NCBI RefSeq assembly: GCF_900105585.1
Contig: NZ_FNRT01000002.1
Coordinates: 558,001 to 622,000 of the forward strand
Length of the DNA: 64,000 nt
Origin: Nocardioides exalbidus
GTDB taxonomy: Bacteria > Actinomycetota > Actinomycetes > Propionibacteriales > Nocardioidaceae
Direction of reading: 5' to 3'
In this document: in pieces, positions 8,303-16,750 of the stretch
Numbering within the stretch: the first letter of the stretch is position 1
Layout: the number at the start of each line of letters is the position of its first letter
The notes under the pieces: generated by a model
The model's database searches: none
Told to the model about the DNA's origin: nothing
What the model saw: the letters and a program-made list of their open reading frames with translations, nothing else
Translations under genes and position numbers: made by a program

Positions 8303-8602
8303 ATGACGGCCTTCGACATCGACCTCGACGAGCTCCGCGCCGCGGTGCGCGAGCTGGGAGCCTGCCACCGCGACCTCCTCGCCCTGGCCGCCGAGGTCGA
8401 CCGCACGCAGGCGGCCCTGGGAGAGGAGTGGCTCGGCGTGGCCGCCGACGCCGAGCGGACGGCGTACGCCGACTGGCGCGGGCACCGCGACGAGATGGTC
8501 ACGGCCCTGTCCGCCCTGCGCGGCATCGCCGATGCGGCCGACGGCCACTACTCGCGCGCCGTCGACGCCAACCTCGCGCGCTGGCGGCTCGTGCGCGCCT
8601 GA
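8303..8602 (+). CDS. WXG100-like protein, second copy
   Basis: A 99-residue helical protein. The turn EEWLGVAAD gives a W-x-G motif between two predicted helices, as in WXG100 proteins. It follows the first WXG protein by 7 nt and precedes the toxin by 66 nt, so all are likely on one transcript. The two WXG proteins are not close copies of each other, which suggests they form a heterodimer, as EsxA and EsxB do; this is inference. Confidence 0.7.
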   Translation: MTAFDIDLDELRAAVRELGACHRDLLALAAEVDRTQAALGEEWLGVAADAERTAYADWRGHRDEMVTALSALRGIADAADGHYSRAVDANLARWRLVRA

Positions 8603-8668
8603 GCGAGTTCTCCACAGATCGTCCGGCACGGGTGGTGACGGGACCTCTCTGCCGCTGAAGGTGGAGGG

Positions 8669-9979
8669 GTGCGGATCTCAGTGGAGTGCGGAGGGTTCAC
8701 CCGGGCGGCAGACGCCTGCCTGGCGGCCAACCAGACCTCGGCCCTGCTCACCCAGTCCCTCGCCGGGCGGCTGGTCGCGGGGGCCGGGATGGCCGGCAAC
8801 GACGCCACGTCGGCGAGCTTCGCCCGGGCGTACGACGCCAGCGCACCGGCAGCGCTCGCCGCCCTGGCCGACCTCACGCACGCCTTCATCGGCGCCGGTC
8901 GGCTGCTGGCGGCGACGGGCTCGGAGCACGCGAAGGCCGAGGCCGCGGCCGCCCATGCCGTGTCGGCCTACAGCGGCCGGGGCCTCGACGACGATGCCTT
9001 CGTCCGGGTCAGTCCTCCGCGGCCGCCGTCGAGCCTCGGCGCGCAGGAGCCGTCGCTCGGCGCCGTCGATCGGTGGATCCTCGACCAGGTCGAGGGGTTC
9101 GTCTGGCCGGGAGGCGACGTGACGGCGCTCCGCGCGACCGCCTCCGCGTGGCGACGGGCGGCCGCCTCCACCGACGGGCTGGCCGACCACGTCGACGCCG
9201 CCATCACCTTCCTGGAGTCGCAGCGCTCCCCCGAGATCCCGGTCGCCGCCGATGCCCTGGCTGACCTGCGCGACCTCGTCCTCGACACCGCCTGGCAGCT
9301 CGGTTCGCTCGCGACCGCGTGCGACGACTACGCCGACGCGATCGACGACACCCGCGAGCGCACACGAGCCCTCCTCGAGGAGATCGGCCGGATGATCGTC
9401 GAGGGCGTCGCGATCTCGACCATCGCCACCGCGATCTCCGGCAGCTTGGGCGGTGGCGCCTCGGCCACCGCAGCTGTCGCGAAGATCCGCGAGAAGTTCC
9501 CCCGCTTCGTCGCGCTCCTGACCGCCCTCCGCGCCTCCGTCGCCACCGCCTCTGCCCGGCTCCAGCGGGTGCTCGACGACCTGGCCGACCTCCGAACTCG
9601 GGTCGAAGGCTGGCTCCGGGTGCCGGCGCGCAACGAGCGCGGTGAGCTGAGGCACCCGCTCGCGTGGCTCTCGAAGGACGCCAGGTTCGAAGCCAGTCCC
9701 AAGCACGGAAGTCGACCCAATGGGCGCGCCGCTGCCGGGCCGCGCAACGGCCAGCAAGCACTTGAGGACAGCGTGGCAGTCAATCCGAGCACGACCACCC
9801 GCCGCGTGGCATACGACGGCAAGACGGAGGAGTTCGTCGTATTCGACGAGACAACGCCTGGCGTGTTTCATGGCCACGTGCGCAGCTGGGGCGAGCTCAG
9901 TCACGCCATGCAACGCGCACTGGTCGAAGCGGGAGTGGTTGACCGCAAGGGCCGGGCCATGACGAGAGGTGGATCGTGA
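8669..9979 (+). CDS. Type VII-type polymorphic toxin
   Basis: A 436-residue modular protein. The N-terminal ~130 residues are WXG-like helices (TRAADACLAANQTSALLTQS). Helical linkers follow, with a hydrophobic Ala/Ile/Gly-rich stretch near residues 243-275. The last ~90 residues form a separate compact domain: NGQQALEDSVAVNPSTTTRR, then FVVFDETTPGVFHGHVRSW, then LVEAGVVDRKG. This layout is that of polymorphic toxins whose C-terminal domain kills rival cells. The toxin domain resembles C-termini found in other contact-dependent toxins, with conserved Arg, Asp and His residues suggesting a nuclease; I cannot assign its family. The start is a GTG at 8669. The immunity gene overlaps its stop codon. 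Confidence 0.75.
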   Translation: MRISVECGGFTRAADACLAANQTSALLTQSLAGRLVAGAGMAGNDATSASFARAYDASAPAALAALADLTHAFIGAGRLLAATGSEHAKAEAAAAHAVSAYSGRGLDDDAFVRVSPPRPPSSLGAQEPSLGAVDRWILDQVEGFVWPGGDVTALRATASAWRRAAASTDGLADHVDAAITFLESQRSPEIPVAADALADLRDLVLDTAWQLGSLATACDDYADAIDDTRERTRALLEEIGRMIVEGVAISTIATAISGSLGGGASATAAVAKIREKFPRFVALLTALRASVATASARLQRVLDDLADLRTRVEGWLRVPARNERGELRHPLAWLSKDARFEASPKHGSRPNGRAAAGPRNGQQALEDSVAVNPSTTTRRVAYDGKTEEFVVFDETTPGVFHGHVRSWGELSHAMQRALVEAGVVDRKGRAMTRGGS

Positions 9980-10338
9980 ATCGGTACGAGGAACCAGATC
10001 AGGCCAGTCCCCTCCTGCTGGCGGCGGCCATCGAGGCCGACGACCCCGACCTCATCATTTCGAGGTTGATCGCTCTTGCGCTGCAAGGGGCGGAACCCGA
10101 GTGGCTCACAGGCCGATCGATCGAGCTCGGGTCTCACCCATCTGCTCAGGTCAGGCGCGCCTCGGTCGTTGCTCTCGGACACATCGCACGCGTCCATCGC
10201 TCTATCGATGCCGACGTCGTCGTTGCGCACCTCCAGGCGATGGCCAGCGACCCCGACTTGGCGGGCGCTGCCGCCGACGCGCTCGAGGACATCGAGATGT
10301 TCACCGGGGACGTACACGACCGGGGAACCAACGGGTAG
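9976..10338 (+). CDS. HEAT-repeat-like immunity protein
   Basis: A 120-residue acidic helical protein. Residues about 15-110 read as tandem helical hairpins with the HEAT-like core SAQVRRASVVALGHIARVHR. Its GTG start overlaps the toxin stop as GTGA (9976-9979), so the two proteins are made together. Small proteins of this type beside polymorphic toxins usually bind and block the toxin domain, which is the role inferred here. No signal peptide, fitting a cytosolic antidote. Confidence 0.65.
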   Translation: MNRYEEPDQASPLLLAAAIEADDPDLIISRLIALALQGAEPEWLTGRSIELGSHPSAQVRRASVVALGHIARVHRSIDADVVVAHLQAMASDPDLAGAAADALEDIEMFTGDVHDRGTNG

Positions 10339-10412
10339 TCGTACCAGCCTTCAAGGAGCCCGACGGTTCCCCACGCGGTGGAATGGTGCGGCCGCCCGCG
10401 ACGAGACTCGCG

Positions 10413-11954
10413 CTACGTCGCCAACGACGACTTGATCTCCGTCTTCAGCACCTTGCCCACCTTGGAGCGGGGGAGGTCGTCCCAGACGTGGACCTCCTTC
10501 GGTGCCTTGACCGAGCCGATGCGCGCTTTCACGAAGGCGGTGAGCTCGGCGGGGTCGACCGAGGCCCCGGCGTGGGGCTGGACGACGACCACGACGCGTT
10601 CGCCCCACTTCTCGTCGGGCAGCCCGATGACGGCGCAGTCCTGGACGGCCTGGTGGTCGAGGACCGCCTGCTCGACCTCGGTCGAGTACACGTTGAACCC
10701 GCCGGTGATGATCATGTCCTTGGCCCGGTCGACGATGTGGAGGAAGCCTTCGTCGTCGAGGAACCCGATGTCGCCGGTGTGCAGCCACCCGTTGGCCAGC
10801 GTCGACGCCGTCTCGGACGGGTTCTTCCAGTAGCCCGCCATCACCAGCGAGGAGCGCGCACAGATCTCACCCCGCTCCCCCGGCGCGACCGGCTGGTCGG
10901 AGGAGTCCAGGATCGCGACCGTCACGAGCGGTGACGGGCGGCCGGCCGAGGTGAGCCGGGAGACCGCGACCGAGCCGTCCGGGAGGAAGTGGTCGGCCGG
11001 CGGCATCATCGAGATCATCATCGGCGCCTCGGTCTGGCCGAAGAGCTGCGCCATGACCGGGCCGATCCGGGCCAGTGCCTCCTCGAGCCGCGACGCCGAC
11101 ATCGGCGCGGCGCCGTACCAGAAGCACTGCAGGCTCGAGAGGTCTGTCGTCTCGAGCGCCGAGCTGCCGAGCACCATGTAGATCAGCGTCGGCGGCAGGA
11201 ACGTGTGGGTGACCCGATGCGCCTCGACCAGCTCCAGGAAGCGACCGACGTCGGGTGCGCGCATGATCACCACCTCGCCACCGAGCGACAGCACCGGGAA
11301 GCAGAGCACCCCTGCGGCGTGGGTCAGCGGCGCGAGCGCGAGGTAGACCGGGGGACCGTCGAACGGGTAGCCCATCAGCGTCAGGGCAGTCATGGTCTCG
11401 AGGTTGGTGGGCGTGAGCATCACGCCCTTCGGCCGTCCGGTCGTGCCGCCGGTGCCGACGAGCATCGCGAGCTCGTCGGCACCGGGGCGATCGGGGAGGG
11501 CGGGCACGGCGGCGGGCTCACCGAACGACACGAAGTGGTCGAACGTCAGCGACCCGTCGTCGACGGCGTCGAGGCAGACCCACGTGTGCACGCCGGGCAG
11601 CGCTTCGCGGATCGCCGCCACCAGCGAGGAGAACCCGGACTGGTAGATCACCACCTCGGCCCCGAAGAGGTCGAGCAGCTCCTGGTTCTCCGAGGCCTCG
11701 TTGCGCGGGTTGATCGGGCACCAGACACCGCCCGCCCGGCTGATCCCGAAGACGCAGGTGAAAGCGACCGGGTCGTTGGCTGACAGGATCGCGACCCTGC
11801 CACCCGGCTCGAGGCCGCGCGCCACGAGCGCGGCCGCGACGTCCCGCGACAGCCCCACCACGTCGGCGTACGACATCGAGGTGCCGTCGGTGGTGAGGCA
11901 GGGGCGGTCGGCACCGAGGCTGGCGCCCTTGTCGAGGTAGTCGTGGAGCCGCAC
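10413..11954 (-). CDS. Class I adenylate-forming enzyme (acyl-CoA ligase)
   Basis: A 513-residue member of the AMP-binding superfamily (ANL), which activates a carboxylic acid with ATP and then attaches CoA. The P-loop VGTGGTTGRPKGVMLTP lies near residue 170. Further motifs are YGAAPMSASRLEEAL, LFGQTEAPMM, GWLHTGDIGFLDDEGFL and the hinge/C-terminal DRAKDMIITGGFNVYSTEVE. The catalytic Lys lies in SKVGKVLKTE at the end. The substrate cannot be read from sequence. It is the last gene of the operon SDR, saccharopine-dehydrogenase-like, ligase, and starts 12 nt after the previous stop. Confidence 0.88.
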   Translation of the reverse strand: MRLHDYLDKGASLGADRPCLTTDGTSMSYADVVGLSRDVAAALVARGLEPGGRVAILSANDPVAFTCVFGISRAGGVWCPINPRNEASENQELLDLFGAEVVIYQSGFSSLVAAIREALPGVHTWVCLDAVDDGSLTFDHFVSFGEPAAVPALPDRPGADELAMLVGTGGTTGRPKGVMLTPTNLETMTALTLMGYPFDGPPVYLALAPLTHAAGVLCFPVLSLGGEVVIMRAPDVGRFLELVEAHRVTHTFLPPTLIYMVLGSSALETTDLSSLQCFWYGAAPMSASRLEEALARIGPVMAQLFGQTEAPMMISMMPPADHFLPDGSVAVSRLTSAGRPSPLVTVAILDSSDQPVAPGERGEICARSSLVMAGYWKNPSETASTLANGWLHTGDIGFLDDEGFLHIVDRAKDMIITGGFNVYSTEVEQAVLDHQAVQDCAVIGLPDEKWGERVVVVVQPHAGASVDPAELTAFVKARIGSVKAPKEVHVWDDLPRSKVGKVLKTEIKSSLAT

Positions 11955-11966
11955 GTCGCGCCGCCG

Positions 11967-13094
11967 TCAGTCCTGCGTGGTCAGCACCGGCGTCGAGACC
12001 AGGCCGAACGTCCGCAGCACCCCGAGCAGCTCGTGGTGCCCGAAGGCCTGGCAGCCCGACGCGAAGCCGACCCGCCTGGGCGGCTGCTGCAGCAGCGAGT
12101 AGGCGGCGTACGCCTGCATCAGGCCGGTCTGCTTGTAGTTGCTGTTGCCGTGGATCACGCAGTGCGCGCGACCGAGCGGTCCGGAGGCGTGGACCGAGTC
12201 GAGGGACTTGTTGACGCGCGGGTTCTCGCGCGGCGGCATCTGGTCCATCACCTGGCGCGCCGTCGCGGTGAGGGCAGCGGCACGGTCCTCGGCGCTCATG
12301 TCCTTCGTCGCCTCGAGGGCGCCGGCGACGATCTGCGGGACGCCGTTCATCAGGGCCGCGTTGAAGACACCGCCCTGCGCCTTGCAGTTGGCCACGCGCG
12401 GGTCGCGCTTGAACCACACCGGGTGCGAGGTCCCGCCCCAGGGCAGGGACTGGGCCAGCTCGTGCTGGCCGGGGACGACCAGGGGGACGAGCCCCTGCCC
12501 CGGGTCGAAGGGGACGTAGGCGTTCTGCTCGAGGAAGTGCGCGGCCGACGAGGCCGCGTTGACGAGGATCGTCTCGGTCGAGGCGATCGTCGGGGAGCCG
12601 CCCCAGAAGACGGCGATGTCGAGGGTGTCGAGGCCGGGCTTCTCGAGGCAGAGCTGGGCGGCGATCTCGCCGGTGGTGTACATCTGCGCGATGCCGGGCG
12701 AGAGCAGCAGCCCGGCCTCGGCGTACTTCTCGCCCCAGGTGGCGTCGCAGTCCATCAGCCAGTCCTGCTCGCCGGTGGTGTCGGTGTAGTGGACGCCGGC
12801 CTTGAGCGCGGCCTCGACGACGGTCGGGCCGAGGGTGCTGAACGGGCCGACCGTGTTGCACACGACGGAGGCTCCGTCGAACAGCTCGGCGAGGCTCTCG
12901 ACGTCGTGGTCGACGGTCCTGATCTCGTAGTCGGCGGTCTCGATGCCGGCGACGTTGGTCGCCATCGAGGACTCGAGCTTCTCCTGGCTCCGGCCGGCCG
13001 CGACGAACGGGACGTTGTACTCGCGGAGGTACTCGCAGATCAGGCGGCCGGTGTAGCCGGACGCTCCGTAGACGACGACCTTCTTCTCACTCAT
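11967..13094 (-). CDS. Saccharopine-dehydrogenase-like NAD(P)-binding oxidoreductase
   Basis: A 375-residue protein starting MSEKKVVVYGASGYTGRLIC, a Rossmann fold with the GASGYTG dinucleotide motif typical of the saccharopine dehydrogenase-like group. Further support is VVCNTVGPFSTLGPTVVEAA and HYTDTTGEQDW. Actinobacterial members include trans-acting enoyl reductases and many of unknown substrate. No membrane segment. It is the middle gene of a three-gene operon with an SDR upstream (39-nt gap) and an acyl-CoA ligase downstream (12-nt gap), which points to breakdown or modification of a lipid-like acid. Confidence 0.8.
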   Translation of the reverse strand: MSEKKVVVYGASGYTGRLICEYLREYNVPFVAAGRSQEKLESSMATNVAGIETADYEIRTVDHDVESLAELFDGASVVCNTVGPFSTLGPTVVEAALKAGVHYTDTTGEQDWLMDCDATWGEKYAEAGLLLSPGIAQMYTTGEIAAQLCLEKPGLDTLDIAVFWGGSPTIASTETILVNAASSAAHFLEQNAYVPFDPGQGLVPLVVPGQHELAQSLPWGGTSHPVWFKRDPRVANCKAQGGVFNAALMNGVPQIVAGALEATKDMSAEDRAAALTATARQVMDQMPPRENPRVNKSLDSVHASGPLGRAHCVIHGNSNYKQTGLMQAYAAYSLLQQPPRRVGFASGCQAFGHHELLGVLRTFGLVSTPVLTTQD

Positions 13095-13133
13095 GGCGAT
13101 CTCCTCTGGTCTCTGGTGTCTCGTCGGTCCCGG

Positions 13134-13925
13134 TCACATGCCCATGCCGCCGTCGACGGGCAGGCCTGCCCCGTTGACGAAGCGCGACTGGTCGGAGGCG
13201 AGGAAGACCACGGCGTCGGCCATGTCCTCGACCTCGCCGAGGCGGCCGGACGGGGTCAGCTCGACGACGGCGCCGATCGCGGCCTCGACGCTGGGGTAGA
13301 GCCCGAGCTCGGCCATGTCGGTGGCGAGGCCGGCGCCCATCGCGGTCGGGACGAGACCGGGGTAGACGCAGTTGACGCGGACGCCGTAGCCGAGCTTCCC
13401 GGACTCCATCGCGGCCACGCGGGTCATCCGGTCGACGGCCGACTTGGTGCCGGAGTAGATCGAGATCGCCGGGAAGGCGATGGTCGCGGCGACCGAGGCG
13501 ATGTTGATGATCGAGCCGCCCTGGCCGGCCGCACCGCCCGGACGCATGGTGCGCAGGCCGTGCTTGAGACCGAGGGCGGTGCCGAGGATGTTGACGTCGA
13601 GCATCTTGCGGATGTCGTCGGTCTGGACCTCGGTGATGAGGCTGCTGATCTCGACGCCGGCGTTGTTGACGAGCACGTCGAGGCCGCCGAGCTGTTCGAC
13701 GCACCCGGCGGTCGCGGCCTCCCACCCGGCGTCGTCGGTCACGTCGAGGTGCGTGAAGCCGTGGCCGTCGCCGAGGCTGGCGGCTGTCTCGGCACCTGCC
13801 TCGTTGACGTCGGCGATCATCACCTTCGCCCCGGCCGCGGCGAGCGCCCGGGCCATGCCCTCGCCCAGTCCCTGGGCGCCTCCCGTCACCAGTGCGACGC
13901 GGCCGGTCAGGTCCATTCCAGTCAT
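13134..13925 (-). CDS. Short-chain dehydrogenase/reductase
   Basis: A 263-residue classical SDR. The cofactor motif TGGAQGLGEGMARAL (TGxxxGxG) is near residue 13, NNAG in DVLVNNAGVEISS, and the catalytic Tyr-Lys pair in SIYSGTKSAVDRMT. The Ser upstream of it is expected in NIASVAAT. I chose the ATG at 13925 because AGGAG lies six bases upstream; a longer in-frame version would reach 13970. It is the first gene of the operon facing the TetR regulator, and the operator sites at 13984-14022 lie just upstream of it. Confidence 0.9.
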   Translation of the reverse strand: MTGMDLTGRVALVTGGAQGLGEGMARALAAAGAKVMIADVNEAGAETAASLGDGHGFTHLDVTDDAGWEAATAGCVEQLGGLDVLVNNAGVEISSLITEVQTDDIRKMLDVNILGTALGLKHGLRTMRPGGAAGQGGSIINIASVAATIAFPAISIYSGTKSAVDRMTRVAAMESGKLGYGVRVNCVYPGLVPTAMGAGLATDMAELGLYPSVEAAIGAVVELTPSGRLGEVEDMADAVVFLASDQSRFVNGAGLPVDGGMGM

Positions 13926-13983
13926 CCGGGGCTCCTCGAAAATCGTCGAGCGGTGTGTGGTGACCATCACAGTGGCCCCGCTT

Positions 13984-14022
13984 CTTGACGACTGTCAAGG
14001 AAATCTTTGGACACATGTCAAG
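13984..14022. promoter_or_regulatory. Tandem TetR-type operator between SDR operon and TetR gene
   Basis: Site 1, CTTGACGACTGTCAAG at 13984-13999, is a perfect inverted repeat with 6-bp arms and a 4-bp centre. Site 2, TTGGACACATGTCAAG at 14007-14022, has the same layout with an imperfect left arm. The half-site TGTCAAG repeats at 23-bp spacing. It lies in the divergent gap upstream of both genes, as expected for a self-regulating TetR repressor. Confidence 0.65.
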
Positions 14023-14050
14023 AAAACGAGTGAAGGCGTAGGATCGCCCC

Positions 14051-14701
14051 ATGAGCCCGTCGTCCGCACCCGCTGTCGCTGACCCCGCGGCGTCCGCTGC
14101 GGCCCGCGCGAGCAAGCACGACAACCGGCGCGACCAGCTCGCGGAGTCCGCGCTCGTCACGCTCGGCAAGCTCGGCTACGCCAAGACCTCGTTGCGCGAG
14201 ATCGCCCAGCACTCACCGTTCTCGCACGGGGTCGTGCACTACTACTTCGCCGACAAGCAGGAGCTCATCACCTACTGCGTGCGCTACTACAAGCGCACGT
14301 GCGTGACGCGCTACGACGAGATTGTCGAGACCTCGACGTCCGCGGGCGAGCTCCAGTCGCGCTTCGCCGCGAAGCTCGCCGAGACCATCCGCGAGGAGGG
14401 TCCGATGCACCAGCTCTGGTACGACCTGCGCAACCAGTCGATGTTCGAACCGGCGCTGCGCGAGGTCGTCCTCGAGATCGACGGACAGCTCGAGGCGATG
14501 ATCTGGCGCGTCGTGTCGCAGTACGCCGAGCTGGCGGAGAAGGAGCCCGCCCTCGACCCGTCGACGACCTACGGCATGCTCGACGGGCTCTTCGTGCAGA
14601 CGCTCCTGTCGTGGGCCACCGGCCCCGAGGAGCACCGCGAGCACGCGCTCTCGATCCTCAGCGGCCGCGTCGACTCGCTGCTGCCGTCACTCCTCGCCTG
14701 A
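14051..14701 (+). CDS. TetR-family transcriptional regulator
   Basis: A 216-residue regulator. The N-terminal helix-turn-helix spans residues about 28-75 (AESALVTLGKLGYAKTSLRE, then HGVVHYYFADKQELITYCV). The C-terminal ~130 residues are helical and form the ligand and dimer domain. It diverges from the SDR operon across a 125-bp gap with two palindromic sites, so it most likely represses that operon and itself and is released by a substrate or its CoA ester. A strong hairpin follows its stop codon at 14717-14742. Confidence 0.88.
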   Translation: MSPSSAPAVADPAASAAARASKHDNRRDQLAESALVTLGKLGYAKTSLREIAQHSPFSHGVVHYYFADKQELITYCVRYYKRTCVTRYDEIVETSTSAGELQSRFAAKLAETIREEGPMHQLWYDLRNQSMFEPALREVVLEIDGQLEAMIWRVVSQYAELAEKEPALDPSTTYGMLDGLFVQTLLSWATGPEEHREHALSILSGRVDSLLPSLLA

Positions 14702-14716
14702 CCCCGGGCACGCGAA

Positions 14717-14742
14717 AGGGCCGGCCCTGGAGGACCGGCCCT
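14717..14742. terminator. Hairpin terminator between convergent tetR and dps
   Basis: AGGGCCGG and CCGGCCCT form a perfect 8-bp stem around a 10-nt loop. It lies 16 nt after the TetR stop and 49 nt after the dps stop on the other strand, so it may serve both. There is no clear T-run. Confidence 0.6.
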
Positions 14743-14790
14743 GCTCACGTGGTGTCGACGAGACGGCGTACGCCGCTCAGGTGCTCGCGA

Positions 14791-15321
14791 TCACTCGCTC
14801 CACGAGCGCGGCAGGCTGCTGTTGGCGATGCGGTTCTCCGCGTCGATCATCCAGGCGAGCTGCTCGATGCGCTCGAGGATGGTGTGGATGAGGTCGGCGG
14901 AGGTCGGGTCCTCGGAGTCGACCTCGTCGTGGATGCGGCGGCCTGTGCCGGCGACGGCGTAGAGCGCGGCGACGATGAGGTTGACGCAGTCGCCGGTGTT
15001 GACCTCGTCGGCGGGGAACTCGGCGAGCGAGGTCTGCGCGACGACGGACTTCGCCCGGGCGTCGGGGGTCACGTAGACGGCGCGCATCCGCTCGGCGACG
15101 TCGTCGGAGAAGGCGCGGGCGGCGTCGACGACCTCGTCGAGGACGAGGTGCATGTCGCGGAAGTTCTTGCCGACGACGTTCCAGTGGGCCTGCTTGCCCT
15201 GGAGGTGGAGGTCGGTCAGGTCAACCAGCAGCTGCTGGAGGTGGCCGGCGAGGCGCTCGGAGGCCTGGAAGGCGGGGTGCGCGGTGTGGGTGGTGGCGCT
15301 GGAGGTGGCGGTCTGGGTCAT
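14791..15321 (-). CDS. dps: Dps-family DNA-protecting ferritin
   Basis: A 176-residue helical protein. The Dps ferroxidase signature is intact: KQAHWNVVGKNFRDMHLVLDE-type text supplies the inter-subunit His, Asp and Glu ligands, followed by a second helix pair ending AWMIDAENRIA. Dps forms 12-subunit cages that oxidise iron with hydrogen peroxide and shield DNA in stress and stationary phase. The Thr/Ser/Ala-rich first ~18 residues are the usual flexible tail. It is a single gene, separated from the upstream glucanase gene by a large hairpin at 15435-15500. Confidence 0.92.
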   Translation of the reverse strand: MTQTATSSATTHTAHPAFQASERLAGHLQQLLVDLTDLHLQGKQAHWNVVGKNFRDMHLVLDEVVDAARAFSDDVAERMRAVYVTPDARAKSVVAQTSLAEFPADEVNTGDCVNLIVAALYAVAGTGRRIHDEVDSEDPTSADLIHTILERIEQLAWMIDAENRIANSSLPRSWSE

Positions 15322-15434
15322 GGCTCTCCCTCAAAGATCTGGGTCGGATCGGTGTGCTGACGCCTACCTAACCGTCTTTTCTTGAACGATTCCAGTAAGG
15401 CGAGGCTGGCCTGAACGCCTCTGACCGACGCTGC

Positions 15435-15500
15435 GACGCCGGGTTCGTGGCTGTGCCCACCCTGCTGCAGAGGGGTGGGCACAGCACGTGACCCGGCGTC
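15435..15500. terminator. Long two-part hairpin, probable terminator of the glucanase gene
   Basis: The outer stem GACGCCGGGT/ACCCGGCGTC (10 bp, 15435-15444 with 15491-15500) and the inner stem GCTGTGCCCACC/GGTGGGCACAGC (12 bp, 15450-15461 with 15474-15485) are both perfect. They are separated by a symmetrical 5x5 internal loop and closed by a 12-nt loop. It lies just downstream of the minus-strand glucanase stop at 15522. Confidence 0.65.
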
Positions 15501-15521
15501 ACAGCGCTTCTGAGGTCCTGG

Positions 15522-16706
15522 TCAGAAGGGATTCAGCGTGATCCCGGCCTGGCGCGGGTCGCCGCTGTGGACCAGGGACTCCTGGGCCTGGACGTCGTCG
15601 AACGCGAAGCCGTACGCGCGTCCGTCGACCATGTTCTGGTGGATCAGGCGGGAGTAGTGGTTGGTGATGTCGCCTTGGTAGAAGTCGGCCGCCGTGCCGC
15701 TGGGCTGGGTGTCGAGGCGACCCAGGGTCGAGCGGTGGAGGGCCGCGCAGAGGGTGCGGGCGATGGGGCCGACGACCTGGTCGTTGGGCGCACCGAGGTT
15801 GCCGTCACAGCCCCAGACGTTGCTGGTCGAGGGCTTCTGGAACGACGCGACCTGGGCACCGGTGGTGTCGGTGAAGCTCATCGTGCTGCCCGAGGTGGTG
15901 CCGAAGAACTTCACGTCCGGCCGGTCGCCGAAGGGCTGCACGGTGAGCGTCTTGCTGGCGTACGCACCCCACGCCTCGTCGATGTAGGGGGCGAGGTAGT
16001 CGGGGTCGAACGATCCCGAGTCCGCGCCCTTGCCGGGGGCGAGCACGCGCAGGACGATGCCGTCGCCGCGGGTGCGGATGAGGCCGTCCCAGCCGCCCTG
16101 GTCGCGCAGGCCGTTGATGACGGCGTCGCGGCCGCCGGCCTTGAGCTTGCCGGTCTCGAGGTAGGTGCCGTTGGCCTCGGTCACCGAGACGGCGTGCGGC
16201 ACGGCGAACATGTCGACCTGCGAGCTGTTGAGCCAGAGACCGGCGTCGTTGTAGGTGAACTCACTCCAGTCGAACAGGATGTTCTCGGACGCGTCGCCCG
16301 GCGCCCACGGTGCGGGCTGCACGAGGCCGTCAGGCGTGAGGGAGAAGGGCAGCTTCTCGCCGAACGACATGTAGAGGCGGCCGGAGAAGCCGCGGGGCAC
16401 GTTGAGGGTCGTGCTGGAGCCGGAGCCACCCATCTGGATGGACACGTCGGGCGCGGGGCTGGGTGGGTTGGTCCCGCCCGACCATGCGGTGAACGTGCCG
16501 TCCTGGCTGACGTAGCCGAGGCGACCGGACGTGAGGTCGACACCCACGACGTAGAGGAAGACGTTCTCCCCCCGCTGCGAGTTGTTGGTGATGTTGAACG
16601 GCAACCGGTCAGGGCCGGCGGCGGCCGCCGGGGCGACCGGACTGGCGAGCGTGAAGCCGATCGCGAGGGCGACCAACAGGCCGAGGAGCGCGCGGAAGGT
16701 GCGCAT
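15522..16706 (-). CDS. Secreted GH64 beta-1,3-glucanase
   Basis: A 394-residue secreted enzyme. Residues 1-30 are a classical signal peptide (MRTFRALLGLLVALAIGFTL, then ASPVAPAAAA). The rest matches glycoside hydrolase family 64: PFNITNNSQRGENVFLYVVG, MGGSGSSTTLNVPRGFSGRL, ILFDWSEFTYND, VDMFAVPHAVSV, VWGCDGNLGAPND and YGFAFDDVQ. GH64 enzymes cut laminarin and fungal beta-1,3-glucan to laminaripentaose. No carbohydrate-binding module is attached. A LacI-type operator 45 nt upstream of the start suggests control by a sugar-responsive repressor encoded elsewhere. Confidence 0.88.
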   Translation of the reverse strand: MRTFRALLGLLVALAIGFTLASPVAPAAAAGPDRLPFNITNNSQRGENVFLYVVGVDLTSGRLGYVSQDGTFTAWSGGTNPPSPAPDVSIQMGGSGSSTTLNVPRGFSGRLYMSFGEKLPFSLTPDGLVQPAPWAPGDASENILFDWSEFTYNDAGLWLNSSQVDMFAVPHAVSVTEANGTYLETGKLKAGGRDAVINGLRDQGGWDGLIRTRGDGIVLRVLAPGKGADSGSFDPDYLAPYIDEAWGAYASKTLTVQPFGDRPDVKFFGTTSGSTMSFTDTTGAQVASFQKPSTSNVWGCDGNLGAPNDQVVGPIARTLCAALHRSTLGRLDTQPSGTAADFYQGDITNHYSRLIHQNMVDGRAYGFAFDDVQAQESLVHSGDPRQAGITLNPF

Positions 16707-16750
16707 GACGGAACCTCTTTCCCGAGAGATTGGTGACGCCCGTCACGCTA

